This document shows positions 19,037 through 27,883 of a stretch of DNA of 64,000 nucleotides, piece after piece. A program made the translations under genes and the position numbers. A model generated the notes under the pieces. It made no database searches. It was given only the letters and a program-made list of their open reading frames with translations, and was not told where the DNA came from. The stretch covers positions 32,854 to 96,853 of the forward strand of contig JADHML010000002.1 in NCBI GenBank assembly GCA_016780065.1. Direction: 5' to 3'. The DNA is from Flavobacteriaceae bacterium (lineage in GTDB: Bacteria > Bacteroidota > Bacteroidia > Flavobacteriales > Flavobacteriaceae). The first letter of the stretch is position 1; the number at the start of each line of letters is the position of its first letter.

Positions 19037-19999
19037 CTAGATCTCTTCAGAAACTGTATAATTCGGTGAGTTGTGTCGAAGTCTTAGAATCATTTCTGCT
19101 AAAAAGCCTGCTAAAAAAAATTGACTACCCAAAATCATTGTGGTCAAAGAAATGTAAAATTCAGGTCTTTGGGTGATCAATCTGCTAGAGGTGTCCAGAT
19201 ACAGTTTGTCTATTCCAAGGTAAAGCGCAAACAAAAAACCTACAACCAGCATCAATGACCCCATAAGACCAAAAAAATACATAGGTCGTTTTCCAAATCT
19301 ATGTATGAACCACAAAGTGAGAAGGTCCAGAAATCCTTTTATAAAACGATCCGCTCCAAATTTAGTCTTACCATATTTGCGTGCCTGATGTTTGACAACC
19401 TGTTCAGAAATGGCACGAAATCCTGCGTGTTTGGCCAGCATGGGTATATAGCGATGCATTTCTCCGTGCACATTGATTGTCTTAATGACCTCTGAGCGAT
19501 AGGCTTTTAGCCCACAGTTGAAATCATTCAACTTTATTCCAGAAAGACTTCTTGCGGCCCAGTTAAAAATTTTCGAAGGTATGTTCTTAAACAAAATGGA
19601 GTCATAGCGTTTTTTCTTCCAGCCAGACAGAATGTCTAAACCCTCATGACTGATTTTCTGATACATGGATGGTATTTCTTTTGGACTGTCTTGTAGATCA
19701 GCATCCATGGTGAAAACTATTTTTCCTTTCGCTTTTTTAAAGCCCGCATGAAGGGCTTGAGATTTTCCGAAATTTCTTGTGAACTTTATGGCTGAAACAC
19801 GGGAGTTTTGGTTGCAGAACCTTTTGATCTGTTCCCAACCTGCGTCTTGACTACCGTCGTCAATAAAAATCAACTCATAATTCAAGCCAGAACCTTCACA
19901 CACTTCTGTCAATTGTGTGTAGAGTTCGGGAAGTGATTCCACCTCATCTAGAAATGGAATAACAACTGAAATGTCTTTATCGTTGAAATTCTCTATCAA
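19037..19999 (-). CDS. Family 2 glycosyltransferase with C-terminal membrane helices
   Basis: A 320-residue GT-A polyprenyl-phosphate sugar transferase type (DPM1/GtrB-like). The catalytic domain runs SVVIPFLDEVESLPEL, IFIDDGSQD, GFKKAKGKIVFTMDADLQD and LSGWKKKR. Two C-terminal membrane helices are at about 235-262 and 282-308. The start is a TTG at 19999, because no ATG fits and the family start is only a few residues before ISVVIP. It follows DUF4199 by 12 nt on the same strand, a common flavobacterial pairing. Sugar and lipid acceptor are not visible. Confidence 0.88.
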   Translation of the reverse strand: MIENFNDKDISVVIPFLDEVESLPELYTQLTEVCEGSGLNYELIFIDDGSQDAGWEQIKRFCNQNSRVSAIKFTRNFGKSQALHAGFKKAKGKIVFTMDADLQDSPKEIPSMYQKISHEGLDILSGWKKKRYDSILFKNIPSKIFNWAARSLSGIKLNDFNCGLKAYRSEVIKTINVHGEMHRYIPMLAKHAGFRAISEQVVKHQARKYGKTKFGADRFIKGFLDLLTLWFIHRFGKRPMYFFGLMGSLMLVVGFLFALYLGIDKLYLDTSSRLITQRPEFYISLTTMILGSQFFLAGFLAEMILRLRHNSPNYTVSEEI

Positions 20000-20011
20000 T
20001 GGAATGTGTAG

Positions 20012-20524
20012 TTATGCTTTTTTGGTAAACAGTCCTGTGACCACTCCAATAACCAATCCGTAAAGACAAAACATGATTAGTATAAAAGGGTATGAAACCC
20101 AGAAAAACTGAGATTGCATAGCCACTTGTTGTGCAATTTGATCTTCTGTTAGTTGGGGTGCTTTTTCTCGTAATTGTTCCGAGGTGACAAGTTCACCAAA
20201 TTTTTCTATGAAATCAGGTTCAATGACACTTGAAAAAAGGACAATATACAAAACGGTGATTATGGCGCCTACCAAGCCTATTGCCATGCCCATTTTTATT
20301 GACTGTCCAAGCCTAAGCTTTCCATCGTTATCTTTTCTGAAGTTGAGCACGGCCATCACTATCAGAATTGCCAACAATGCATAACTAAATATTTGAGGAA
20401 AGCTTGATCCTGAATAGGTTTGATCCATAAAGTGTAGCATCAAACTAAAGACAACGGTTATGGCTCCGTATATGAAGCCATATTTGTAGGCATAACTTCG
20501 AATTTGCGGTGAGTTTGTAATCAT
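20012..20524 (-). CDS. DUF4199 membrane protein
   Basis: A 170-residue integral membrane protein of unknown function with four predicted helices (about 14-32, 38-60, 76-100, 140-165). The glycine-rich segment KMGMAIGLVGAIITVLYIVL and the polar stretch before the last helix are typical of DUF4199. Forms a two-gene unit with the GT2 gene 12 nt downstream, which suggests a supporting role in envelope glycan work (inference). Divergent from rpmE. Confidence 0.85.
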   Translation of the reverse strand: MITNSPQIRSYAYKYGFIYGAITVVFSLMLHFMDQTYSGSSFPQIFSYALLAILIVMAVLNFRKDNDGKLRLGQSIKMGMAIGLVGAIITVLYIVLFSSVIEPDFIEKFGELVTSEQLREKAPQLTEDQIAQQVAMQSQFFWVSYPFILIMFCLYGLVIGVVTGLFTKKA

Positions 20525-20571
20525 GGTTTTATTTTTTTTGAGTTGTATGTGGTAAAATTATGAAAAACCAT

Positions 20572-20579
20572 TAAATTTG
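20572..20579 (+). promoter_or_regulatory. -7 box of rpmE2
   Basis: TAAATTTG, 23 nt upstream of the ATG at 20603. Confidence 0.55.
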
Positions 20580-20602
20580 CAGGCAATTAAAAAGATACCC
20601 CT

Positions 20603-20854
20603 ATGAAAACAGGTATTCATCCCGAGAATTACAGGCTTGTTGCCTTCAAAGATATGTCTAACGACGATGTCTTCATTACTAAGTCAACTGCTAATGCCAA
20701 GGAAACTATTGAACTTGACGGTGTAGAGTACCCGTTAGTAAAACTGGAAATTTCTCGCACTTCACATCCCTATTACACTGGTAAAGCCAAGTTGGTGGAT
20801 ACTGCAGGTCGAATTGATAAATTCAAAAACAAATACGCCAAATTTAAAAAGTAA
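20603..20854 (+). CDS. rpmE2: 50S ribosomal protein bL31, type B
   Basis: An 83-residue bL31. It has [17 protein letters not shown] at the start and [20 protein letters not shown] in the C-terminal half. The four zinc-binding cysteines of the type A protein are absent, which makes this the C-minus type B form, the usual sole bL31 of many Bacteroidetes. Monocistronic, with a -7 box upstream and a strong terminator downstream. Confidence 0.96.
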   Translation: MKTGIHPENYRLVAFKDMSNDDVFITKSTANAKETIELDGVEYPLVKLEISRTSHPYYTGKAKLVDTAGRIDKFKNKYAKFKK

Positions 20855-20872
20855 ATTGGCTCAACTTTATAC

Positions 20873-20905
20873 AAAACCTCTCATCATTTGAGAGGTTTTT
20901 TTATT
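20873..20905 (+). terminator. Intrinsic terminator after rpmE2
   Basis: An 11-bp perfect stem (20873-20883 with 20889-20899), TCATT loop and a following T-rich run. Confidence 0.85.
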
Positions 20906-20926
20906 TTTACCCTCTAGATATAGCGT

Positions 20927-22093
20927 ATGCACATTCGTTTGTTTGACGGTCCTGATCGAGATTTGCTATTGCCATTCGTCTATTTAAGACCTGTAGCCGA
21001 TCTATTTATGGGTATGATGACCTTTAAAGATCGATGGTCGCTATTGACAGGGGCTCATATGAGTGTTGAAACAGTGCCTTATCTTCAAAGTGAGGATGAA
21101 AAAGATGCCGATTTTTCAGTTTTGGCTTCATGCTTACCAGATTCTGTTTTTGTAGATGCAGTTTTGTCCCTCAAACCCAACGAGAAATTGATGCACCAAG
21201 GCCAGATGTTGGCCTTTCATGGTAGTTTTCATTCACAAGACCTTGCGCTTAAAAACTACAACCCGGTCGTATTGAGTGGTAGTGACTTTAAGTTAATTAA
21301 GCATTCATGGGACTTATTTACCCACAATGGTTTTGCATTAAAACAAGACTATGAGTCTTTAACCCGCGGTGCAATCACTGCTTTTGCGTCCGAAACAAAT
21401 ACTCTTTTGGGTGAGCAAAACCTCTTCATAGGTGCAGACGTGGATATGGAGGGTGTTTTTTTAAACACTATTTCTGGGCCTATCTACATCGATGATGGTG
21501 CCACCATTATGGAGGGAAGCATGCTTCGAGGTCCTCTTTATGTAGGCAAAAATACAGTAGTCAAAATGGGATCCAAGATTTATGGTAATACCTCTTTGGG
21601 GCCTGAAGTTAAAGTTGGTGGAGAGCTTAGCAATGTGGTCTTCTTTGGTTTTTCCAACAAAGGTCACGATGGATTTTTGGGGAATGCGGTTATTGGTAAG
21701 TGGTGCAATATTGGTGCTGCTACAGATGCCTCAAACTTGAAAAATGACTACGGCGATGTCAAAGCCTGGAGCTACGCAAAGAAAGGTTTTGTTGATACCG
21801 GTCTTCAGTTTTGTGGTTTGCTTATGGGTGACCACTCTCAATGTGCCATACATACGACTTTCAATACAGCCACTACGATTGGAATAGGATGCAATATATT
21901 CGGAAATGGATTTCCTAGAACCTTTATTCCTAGTTTTTCAAGAGGAGGTGCCCAAGGTTTTGTTGAAAACAAACTCGAAAAAGTGTTAAAAACCGTTCAG
22001 TTGATGATGAGCCGACGCAATATGAATTTGGAGGCTGCATATCAAAATCAAATCCAAGAGGTTTTTCATCAAACGACTTCTCTTAGAAAATAA
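20927..22093 (+). CDS. GlmU-like sugar nucleotidyltransferase/acetyltransferase
   Basis: A 388-residue protein of the Bacteroidetes alternative GlmU type. The N-terminal half carries a divergent nucleotidyltransferase motif (FVYLRPVADLFMGMMTFKDRW). The C-terminal half (about 165-345) is a left-handed beta-helix of hexapeptide repeats (GPIYIDDGATIMEGSMLRGP, NVVFFGFSNKGHDGFLGNAV, IGKWCNIGAATDASNLKNDY), as in GlmU acetyltransferases. The expected product is UDP-GlcNAc for peptidoglycan. Convergent with the peptide-binding lipoprotein gene, stop against stop. The exact reaction is inferred from the family. Confidence 0.85.
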   Translation: MHIRLFDGPDRDLLLPFVYLRPVADLFMGMMTFKDRWSLLTGAHMSVETVPYLQSEDEKDADFSVLASCLPDSVFVDAVLSLKPNEKLMHQGQMLAFHGSFHSQDLALKNYNPVVLSGSDFKLIKHSWDLFTHNGFALKQDYESLTRGAITAFASETNTLLGEQNLFIGADVDMEGVFLNTISGPIYIDDGATIMEGSMLRGPLYVGKNTVVKMGSKIYGNTSLGPEVKVGGELSNVVFFGFSNKGHDGFLGNAVIGKWCNIGAATDASNLKNDYGDVKAWSYAKKGFVDTGLQFCGLLMGDHSQCAIHTTFNTATTIGIGCNIFGNGFPRTFIPSFSRGGAQGFVENKLEKVLKTVQLMMSRRNMNLEAAYQNQIQEVFHQTTSLRK

Positions 22094-23731
22094 CTAATCT
22101 TTATAGACTTTTCTCAGATCCAACATGTTGATGGGATTAATCGTCATTCCTTGGACCTTAGGTTGTACAAACCGCAAGGCTTCATCATAATACAAAATAA
22201 TGAAGGGAGCTTCTTCTATCAGCATTTGATCTAAGTAGGTCATCTTATGATTTCTGAGTTTTGCATCAGTTGTTTGAACGATGTTCGTGTATTCTCGATC
22301 AAATTCTGCATCAGAAAAATGAGTGTAATTTGGACCATTCGGGGTAAAGTTAGCACTGTGGAAGGGGAGTAGATAGTTTTCAGGATCGGGGTAGTCAGCC
22401 ACCCAGCTTGCTCGGAACAACGCTGTCTTGCCATTTGTTTTTGCCTGTCGAAGCGCAGCAGGAGGCATCACCTCAATGTGTAGTTTAACACCTACTTTTT
22501 CATAAGCATGTTGAAGATAAGTGCAAAGGTCTACGTAATTAGCATCTGTTGAGAGTGTGAGTTCTGGAGTTTTGTTGTTGTGGTTTTTTTTGAATTCCTT
22601 GATTAGCTCCATGGCTTTTTCAGGATCGTATCTATATCCGGTTACATTCATTTTTGCGTTAAGCCCTTTGGGGACAAATCCTTGATCTGCGGGATAACCA
22701 ATATTGTTCTTTAAAAACTGAATCATTTCTTCTCTGTCAATGGCATAATTAAGTGCTTGGCGCAGTGCTCTTGATTTGACTTCTGGAATTTCAGCGTCCA
22801 TATAGATGCCAATATACTCTGTGTTCAAAAAAGGAGAACGAAGGAGCTGATATTTGTTTTTATAGCGATCTTGTAGCTGACCCTTTTTATTGAGAAGCTC
22901 ATCTTTGTATGAGACATCCAGACTGTTTAACAGGTCCAACTTGCCCTGTAAAAACAGTAAAAATTCACTTTGTTTGTCAGGAACAAAGCTTATAGACACG
23001 GCTTCTAAATAGGGGAGTGGATTGCCATTTTGATCACTCTCAAAATAATTTGAATTTTTACGTAAAACCATCTTCAGGTTTGGCATCCAAGCCTTCAAGT
23101 AGAAGGGGCCAGTTCCTATAGGTTTTATGCCCACAGGATACTGATGAGCGTGTTTTAATTCCTTAGGAAGTACACTTAAATATTTCATACTCAGCACTCC
23201 CAAAAACGGACTGAAAGGTTTTTTGAGTTTGATTACAAAAACACTGTCGTTGACAGCTTCGTAATTGGATACATGCTCTAGGGTCCATAAACCCGGTGAG
23301 GCCAGTTTGGGGTCTTGAAGTCTTTCAAAACTGTACACAAAGTCCTGAGCAATTACCCTTCTTGTTTTTAGGTCTCCAAATAAAGCATCGGATTCATGAA
23401 AATAGACATCATTTCGAAGTGTAAATCTGTAAGTCCTGCCTTGATCTAGAATTTCCCAACTAGAAGCAATATCAGGTTGGATATTGAGTTGGTCATCAAG
23501 GCGAACCAAACCATTAAAAATTTGGTTCATGGCCCATATGCTTCTTAAATCTCGAGCAAATGCAGGGTCTAATGTATTGATGTTTTCATGAGTGTTGTAT
23601 CTGAAAACATCCTGGTCTGAGGTAGGTTTATTTGAGTTGCAACTTATGGTAAGCCCTACTAAACATAGCCCCAGTCCTAGCAATACAAAACGAAATTTGA
23701 GCATGCTCATAAATGATGATATATTTGCCAT
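22094..23731 (-). CDS. Peptide ABC transporter substrate-binding lipoprotein (SBP_bac_5, OppA/DppA-like)
   Basis: A family 5 solute-binding protein, 545 residues from the ATG at 23731; ATGs at 23710 and 23704 give a shorter signal peptide and are equally possible. The lipobox LVGLTISC marks a lipid-anchored exported protein. The family signature is present around FRYNTHENINTLDPAFARDL and the first lobe (YRFTLRNDVYFHESD). No permease or ATPase genes adjoin it, as is often the case for such genes in flavobacteria. Its first codons overlap the promoter of the divergent mtaB. Confidence 0.88.
   Translation of the reverse strand: MANISSFMSMLKFRFVLLGLGLCLVGLTISCNSNKPTSDQDVFRYNTHENINTLDPAFARDLRSIWAMNQIFNGLVRLDDQLNIQPDIASSWEILDQGRTYRFTLRNDVYFHESDALFGDLKTRRVIAQDFVYSFERLQDPKLASPGLWTLEHVSNYEAVNDSVFVIKLKKPFSPFLGVLSMKYLSVLPKELKHAHQYPVGIKPIGTGPFYLKAWMPNLKMVLRKNSNYFESDQNGNPLPYLEAVSISFVPDKQSEFLLFLQGKLDLLNSLDVSYKDELLNKKGQLQDRYKNKYQLLRSPFLNTEYIGIYMDAEIPEVKSRALRQALNYAIDREEMIQFLKNNIGYPADQGFVPKGLNAKMNVTGYRYDPEKAMELIKEFKKNHNNKTPELTLSTDANYVDLCTYLQHAYEKVGVKLHIEVMPPAALRQAKTNGKTALFRASWVADYPDPENYLLPFHSANFTPNGPNYTHFSDAEFDREYTNIVQTTDAKLRNHKMTYLDQMLIEEAPFIILYYDEALRFVQPKVQGMTINPINMLDLRKVYKD
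23697..23727 (+). promoter_or_regulatory. Promoter of mtaB (TTG-N20-TATATTTG)
   Basis: TTG at 23697-23699 and TATATTTG at 23720-23727, 20 bp apart. It lies over the 5' coding end of the divergent lipoprotein gene and is 32 nt from the mtaB TTG start. Confidence 0.65.
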
Positions 23732-23759
23732 GTAAAAATATAACTTAAAAAAAGAAGTT

Positions 23760-25085
23760 TTGTCGAACAAAACAGTAGCTTTTCAGACTTTGGGGTGTAA
23801 GCTTAACTTTGCAGAAACTTCCACTTTGGCACGTAAATTTGAAGCAAGTGGCTATGATAGGGTTCCATTCGAAACCTCTTCTGATATTTATGTGATCAAC
23901 ACTTGTTCTGTCACTGAAAATGCAGACAAAAAATTTTCCCAAACAGTTCGACAGGCTTATAAAAGAAACCCAGAAGCTTTTATCATAGCTGTTGGTTGTT
24001 ATGCGCAATTGCAACCCGAGTCACTAGCAGCTGTCGATGGTGTTGATTTGGTTTTAGGAGCTACAGAAAAATTCAATGTAGTTTCATACCTCGAAGACCT
24101 TACTAAAGATGCCCCTGCTCAGATACATGCATGCGATATAGATGATGCAGATTTTTATGTAAGTAGTTATGCGATTGGGGAGCGTACACGAGCTTTCTTA
24201 AAAGTGCAAGACGGTTGTGATTATAAATGTACTTACTGCACCATTCCTATGGCAAGGGGTGTTTCTCGAAGCGACCGTTTGGAAAATATAATCTCTCAAG
24301 CGCGTGATATTGCTTCACAAGACATTCGAGAGATTGTTTTAACAGGAGTTAATATTGGGGATTATGGAAAGGGTGAATTTGGAAACAAAAAACACGAGCA
24401 TACTTTTCTAGAACTTGTTAGAGAACTTGATCAAGTAGATGGGATTGATCGACTGCGTATTTCATCAATAGAGCCCAATTTGCTAAATGAGGAAATTATC
24501 AGATTTGTGTCTTCTTCCAAGACTTTTGTGCCGCACTTTCACGTGCCTCTACAAAGCGGAAACAATGAAATTCTGGCTAAGATGCGTCGCCGATACCAAC
24601 GAGAAATTTACACAGATCGTGTACGATTGATAAAAAGTGTCATGCCTGATGCTTGTATTGGAGTGGATGTTATTGTTGGTTTTCCTGGAGAAACCGAAGA
24701 TCATTTCCTTGACACCTATCAATTTTTAAATGACTTGGACATATCATACTTGCATGTGTTTTCATATTCTGAACGACCCAACACCCCTGCTGCGCAAATG
24801 TCAGGTGTGGTTGATTCAAAAACCCGTCACAAACGCAGTAAATTGCTACGTGGGTTGTCTGCTAAAAAACGCCATGCTTTTTATCAAAGTCAATTAGGTA
24901 AGACGAAGACCGTACTTTTTGAATCAGAAAACAAATCGGGTTATATCCAAGGTTTTACAGAGAACTATGTAAAAGTACGTATGCCATGGAACCCAGTGTA
25001 TCAAAATAAATTGATTGAGGTTACTCTAGAAAGCATTGATGATGAAGGGATTGTGAGGGTGCAACCTTTGGTCTTGGCTACCTAG
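23760..25085 (+). CDS. mtaB: tRNA t6A37 methylthiotransferase MtaB
   Basis: A 441-residue radical-SAM methylthiotransferase that makes ms2t6A at tRNA position 37. The N-terminal UPF0004 domain has cysteines C13, C49 and C80 for one 4Fe-4S cluster. The radical-SAM cluster is C153, C157 and C160 (CDYKCTYC). A TRAM-like C-terminal domain follows. The TTG start at 23760 is supported because an in-frame stop precedes it and the first residues (SNKTVAFQTLGCKLN) match the family start. Its stop overlaps the GNAT gene on the opposite strand by 4 nt. Confidence 0.93.
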   Translation: MSNKTVAFQTLGCKLNFAETSTLARKFEASGYDRVPFETSSDIYVINTCSVTENADKKFSQTVRQAYKRNPEAFIIAVGCYAQLQPESLAAVDGVDLVLGATEKFNVVSYLEDLTKDAPAQIHACDIDDADFYVSSYAIGERTRAFLKVQDGCDYKCTYCTIPMARGVSRSDRLENIISQARDIASQDIREIVLTGVNIGDYGKGEFGNKKHEHTFLELVRELDQVDGIDRLRISSIEPNLLNEEIIRFVSSSKTFVPHFHVPLQSGNNEILAKMRRRYQREIYTDRVRLIKSVMPDACIGVDVIVGFPGETEDHFLDTYQFLNDLDISYLHVFSYSERPNTPAAQMSGVVDSKTRHKRSKLLRGLSAKKRHAFYQSQLGKTKTVLFESENKSGYIQGFTENYVKVRMPWNPVYQNKLIEVTLESIDDEGIVRVQPLVLAT

Positions 25086-25366
25086 ATACGAACTCCCACA
25101 GGTAACATGCTGCGGTAGCGCTTATTTTTTCGTATAAAGCTAACAATGTCGGGACTTGTAGGCATCATACTCACGTTACGATCTTTGATTATAGAAAGGA
25201 CTTCTTTGATAAATTCTTCCTTAAAACCATTGTCACCGTTGTTGTCTGGCAATACAAGTTTTGTCAAGAAGATTTTGCGTTCTTGTTGGGCGTATTCAAT
25301 CTTAGCTAAACCAGATTTGGTTTCGGTTTCAAATTGTCGCAAAAAGGAATTGTCAGTGACTTCCAT
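25082..25366 (-). CDS. Small GNAT-related N-acetyltransferase (YjdJ-type)
   Basis: A 94-residue protein from the ATG at 25366. The much longer open frame extending to 25528 is rejected because its extra N-terminus is rich in Trp, Cys and His, overlaps the divergent hydrolase gene, and lies upstream of a -7 box. The pattern GLAKIEYAQQERKIFLTKLV, then a helix and SMMPTSPDIVSFIRKNKRYR, matches the short Gcn5-related family (PF14542). Substrate unknown. Confidence 0.82.
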   Translation of the reverse strand: MEVTDNSFLRQFETETKSGLAKIEYAQQERKIFLTKLVLPDNNGDNGFKEEFIKEVLSIIKDRNVSMMPTSPDIVSFIRKNKRYRSMLPVGVRI

Positions 25367-25387
25367 GGAGATTAACCAATTTTTTTG

Positions 25388-25395
25388 CAAATTTA
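25388..25395 (-). promoter_or_regulatory. -7 box of the small GNAT gene
   Basis: TAAATTTG on the minus strand, 21 nt before the ATG at 25366. Confidence 0.5.
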
Positions 25396-25426
25396 ATGAA
25401 AATTTGATTAAGTGTTTTAAATCCCA

Positions 25427-26092
25427 ATGAACCCTCCAAACCCTATCCATGTTTATTGTATGCCAGGAATGGCAGCAAACCCAAAAATTTTTGATTTTAT
25501 TCGCTTGCCAGAACCCTTTGTGCTTCACAAACTCAGCTGGCTACCTCCTCAACCCAAAGAATCTTTAGAAGATTACACATCTCGTTTGAGTCATGAAATC
25601 CAGCACCCGAATCCTGTGTTAATAGGAGTTTCATTTGGTGGGCTAGTTGTCCAAGAACTGGCTCGTATAATACAATGTAGAAAAGTAATTATCATCTCAA
25701 GTGTAAAATCCTATCATGAATTCCCTTTGCACATACGCTTGGCTCGTAAAACAAAAGCATATCGTCTTTTTCCAACCCAGTGGGTACATAATGTAGAAGA
25801 TTTGATAGGATTTGTGTTTGGTCCATCTGTAAAAAAACAGATGAGTCTTCATAAAAAATATTTGTCTGTGCGCAGCGAATCTTATCTAAATTGGGCCTTA
25901 GAAGCTTTTTTTCAATGGAATAGAGAACAAGCTGACCCAAATGTGTTACATATACATGGAAATTTTGATGTTGTGCTTCCAGTTTTTAACATCAAAAATT
26001 ATATACCGGTTCCTAAAGGCACCCATGTGATGATATTGAATCGTGCCTCATGGTTTAATCAACACTTACCCAAACTTATTTTGGATAATTGA
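25427..26092 (+). CDS. Alpha/beta-hydrolase family protein
   Basis: A 221-residue small alpha/beta hydrolase. The nucleophile elbow GVSFGG places Ser69, an acidic residue lies in HGNFDVVLP (about D181), and the catalytic His is about H200 in PKGTHVMIL. No signal peptide is evident, so it is probably cytoplasmic. It has 35 nt to the lytic transglycosylase gene downstream, possibly one unit. The family is clear; the substrate is not. Confidence 0.82.
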   Translation: MNPPNPIHVYCMPGMAANPKIFDFIRLPEPFVLHKLSWLPPQPKESLEDYTSRLSHEIQHPNPVLIGVSFGGLVVQELARIIQCRKVIIISSVKSYHEFPLHIRLARKTKAYRLFPTQWVHNVEDLIGFVFGPSVKKQMSLHKKYLSVRSESYLNWALEAFFQWNREQADPNVLHIHGNFDVVLPVFNIKNYIPVPKGTHVMILNRASWFNQHLPKLILDN

Positions 26093-26128
26093 TTCCTTCG
26101 TTTTACTTTAGATTCAAATTGCCCAATC

Positions 26129-27004
26129 ATGCATAAAAAACCATTATTTATTTTTTTAACAGCTTTTTTGGTGGTTGTCATCGTTGCAACAAGTACTCCA
26201 AAATCAAATATGCCAGTCCCTGTAAAAGTGCCTACTGTTCCAACCCAGCTTGATTTTGCAGGTGAAAAAGTTCCTTTATTTAATGCCGATGTATACGAGC
26301 GGATGGATCGTGAGTTGCTGGTCAATACCTTCTGGCACTCCAACAGTATTCTAATGCTCAAAAGAGCTGAGAAGTATTTTCCAATCATAGAGCCCATATT
26401 GGCGTCTTATAACATACCTGACGATTTTAAATATTTAGCTGTTATAGAAAGTGGATTGATGAACGCCACATCTCCCGCAGGAGCTAAAGGGTTTTGGCAA
26501 TTGATGCGAGCTACAGCGCGTGAATACGGATTAGAGGTTAACTCAAATGTTGATGAGCGTCTACACCTCGAGCTCTCTACCAAAGTTGCCTGCACTTATC
26601 TGAACCGTGCATATGAAAAATTTGGAAGTTGGACACTCGCAGCAGCAGCATATAATGCGGGTAGAAGCAGGGTGTCTCGATACCTGGATTATCAACAAGT
26701 AGATAATTATTATGATTTGTTGTTTGGAGAAGAAACGGGAAGATATGTGTTTAGAATATTGGCGGCAAAACTTCTTTTTGAAAACCCAGAAGTGTACGGT
26801 TTTGATCTTTCAAACCAACAAAAATATACCCCAAATACAATTCGCCTTGTAGATGTGGATACAGCTATTGTGTCTCTTGCTAACTTTGCCTCCGATTTCG
26901 GTATGAATTACAAGGAGTTGAAATTGTTGAATCCTTGGCTTTTAGAACCTCACTTAAACAACAAATCAAGAAAACCGTATAGGATAGCCGTTAAAAACGA
27001 CTAA
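26129..27004 (+). CDS. Membrane-bound lytic transglycosylase (SLT domain, MltD-like)
   Basis: A 291-residue GH23 peptidoglycan lytic transglycosylase. An N-terminal hydrophobic segment (LFIFLTAFLVVVIVATST) acts as signal or anchor. The catalytic Glu is E107 in YLAVIESGL, followed by SPAGAKGFWQLM and the AAAAYNAGRSRVSRYL motif. It cleaves MurNAc-GlcNAc with 1,6-anhydro product formation. The C-terminus (about 225-291) has no complete LysM repeat, unlike full MltD. Its last 4 nt overlap the convergent gene at 27001. Confidence 0.9.
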   Translation: MHKKPLFIFLTAFLVVVIVATSTPKSNMPVPVKVPTVPTQLDFAGEKVPLFNADVYERMDRELLVNTFWHSNSILMLKRAEKYFPIIEPILASYNIPDDFKYLAVIESGLMNATSPAGAKGFWQLMRATAREYGLEVNSNVDERLHLELSTKVACTYLNRAYEKFGSWTLAAAAYNAGRSRVSRYLDYQQVDNYYDLLFGEETGRYVFRILAAKLLFENPEVYGFDLSNQQKYTPNTIRLVDVDTAIVSLANFASDFGMNYKELKLLNPWLLEPHLNNKSRKPYRIAVKND

Positions 27005-27516
27005 AACTTTTTCATTTGTTGTTGCATCAACTTGATTTGATCGGTCATCAAACCTTGCTTATCAAGTTTTTTTGCTTCGTTAATCAGAGTAGTTGCTTCT
27101 CTCTTTCGTCTTTTTTGCATAACAATCCCCGCCAAGCTTAATTTTGCCATAGCTAAGTCATGTTTCATGCTCAAACCAAGAGAGATTGCTTTTCTAAAAT
27201 ATTTTTCTGCTTGCGTAAGGTTGGATTGTGAAGTAATAACTCCTTTCAAAAAATGATAATACCCAACTTGTTTACGTGTCAGGGCTGACTCTGGTTTTTT
27301 GATTCGATTCAGCCATTTTTCTGTTCCTGAAAAATCTTGTTTACGCAACCTTAAGAAGGCCAAAAGTATGATCTCATTTTTAAAATAAAGAAAAACAAAA
27401 ATTCCAGACAAGAGGATTAATGAGATGCCGTTGCCTATCGCTTCCTCTGTAAATTGATAAAGTGCATAAGCCAAAGCGGCTACAGCAAGTACAATTTTTA
27501 TAACCTTTGGGTACAT
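27001..27516 (-). CDS. Two-helix membrane protein with TPR-like repeats, function unknown
   Basis: 171 residues from the ATG at 27516; a TTG at 27537 is upstream of the transcription signal and is rejected. Two N-terminal membrane helices (about 4-22 and 29-48) precede a cytoplasmic helical part (about 70-160). Repeats there resemble tetratricopeptides (YYHFLKGVITSQ and QAEKYFRKAISLGLSMKHD). I do not recognise a named family; it looks like a conserved flavobacterial scaffold protein. Confidence 0.7.
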   Translation of the reverse strand: MYPKVIKIVLAVAALAYALYQFTEEAIGNGISLILLSGIFVFLYFKNEIILLAFLRLRKQDFSGTEKWLNRIKKPESALTRKQVGYYHFLKGVITSQSNLTQAEKYFRKAISLGLSMKHDLAMAKLSLAGIVMQKRRKREATTLINEAKKLDKQGLMTDQIKLMQQQMKKF

Positions 27517-27534
27517 AAAATTTATTTTATGCCC

Positions 27535-27542
27535 CAAAAGTA
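27535..27542 (-). promoter_or_regulatory. -7 box of the TPR-like membrane gene
   Basis: TACTTTTG on the minus strand, 18 nt before the ATG at 27516. Confidence 0.5.
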
Positions 27543-27563
27543 ACTAATCCTGCGGAAACCCCC

Positions 27564-27593
27564 TTGATTTAGGTTTATAATATTGTATATTTG
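27564..27593 (+). promoter_or_regulatory. Promoter of rpmH (TTG-N19-TATATTTG)
   Basis: TTG at 27564-27566 and TATATTTG at 27586-27593 match the Bacteroidetes consensus and spacing, giving a leader of about 30 nt. Confidence 0.75.
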
Positions 27594-27626
27594 CACCCGT
27601 TTACAAACAAGTTACATACAGACGTT

Positions 27627-27785
27627 ATGAAAAGAACATTTCAACCCTCTAAACGAAAGCGCCGAAACAAACACGGTTTCAGAGAGCGCATGGCCTCTGT
27701 CAATGGCCGAAAGGTACTCGCTTCACGCCGCGCCAAAGGCCGAAAAAAATTGTCTGTATCTTCAGAACCTAGACACAAAAAATAA
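27627..27785 (+). CDS. rpmH: 50S ribosomal protein bL34
   Basis: 52 residues from the ATG at 27627 ([20 protein letters not shown]), the invariant bL34 opening, very basic throughout. A TTG-started extension to 27591 is rejected because it runs into the -7 box. Monocistronic; a hairpin terminator follows. In this window rpmH is not next to dnaA or rnpA. Confidence 0.97.
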   Translation: MKRTFQPSKRKRRNKHGFRERMASVNGRKVLASRRAKGRKKLSVSSEPRHKK

Positions 27786-27806
27786 GTGAATAAAAGTTGG
27801 ATAAAC

Positions 27807-27843
27807 AAAGGTGTTTCTGTTTTCAGTAACACCTTTTTTTTAT
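27807..27843 (+). terminator. Intrinsic terminator after rpmH
   Basis: A 9-bp stem AAAGGTGTT (27807-27815) pairs with 27828-27836 and is followed by a T run. Confidence 0.78.
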
Positions 27844-27883
27844 ATATATTTCGCACTAAAATTTTATAAAGCCAGAAGAACAC

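Noticed and set aside
25367..25528. N-terminal extension of the small GNAT gene
   Set aside because: It overlaps the divergent hydrolase gene, passes through the -7 box at 25388-25395 and has an unlikely composition.
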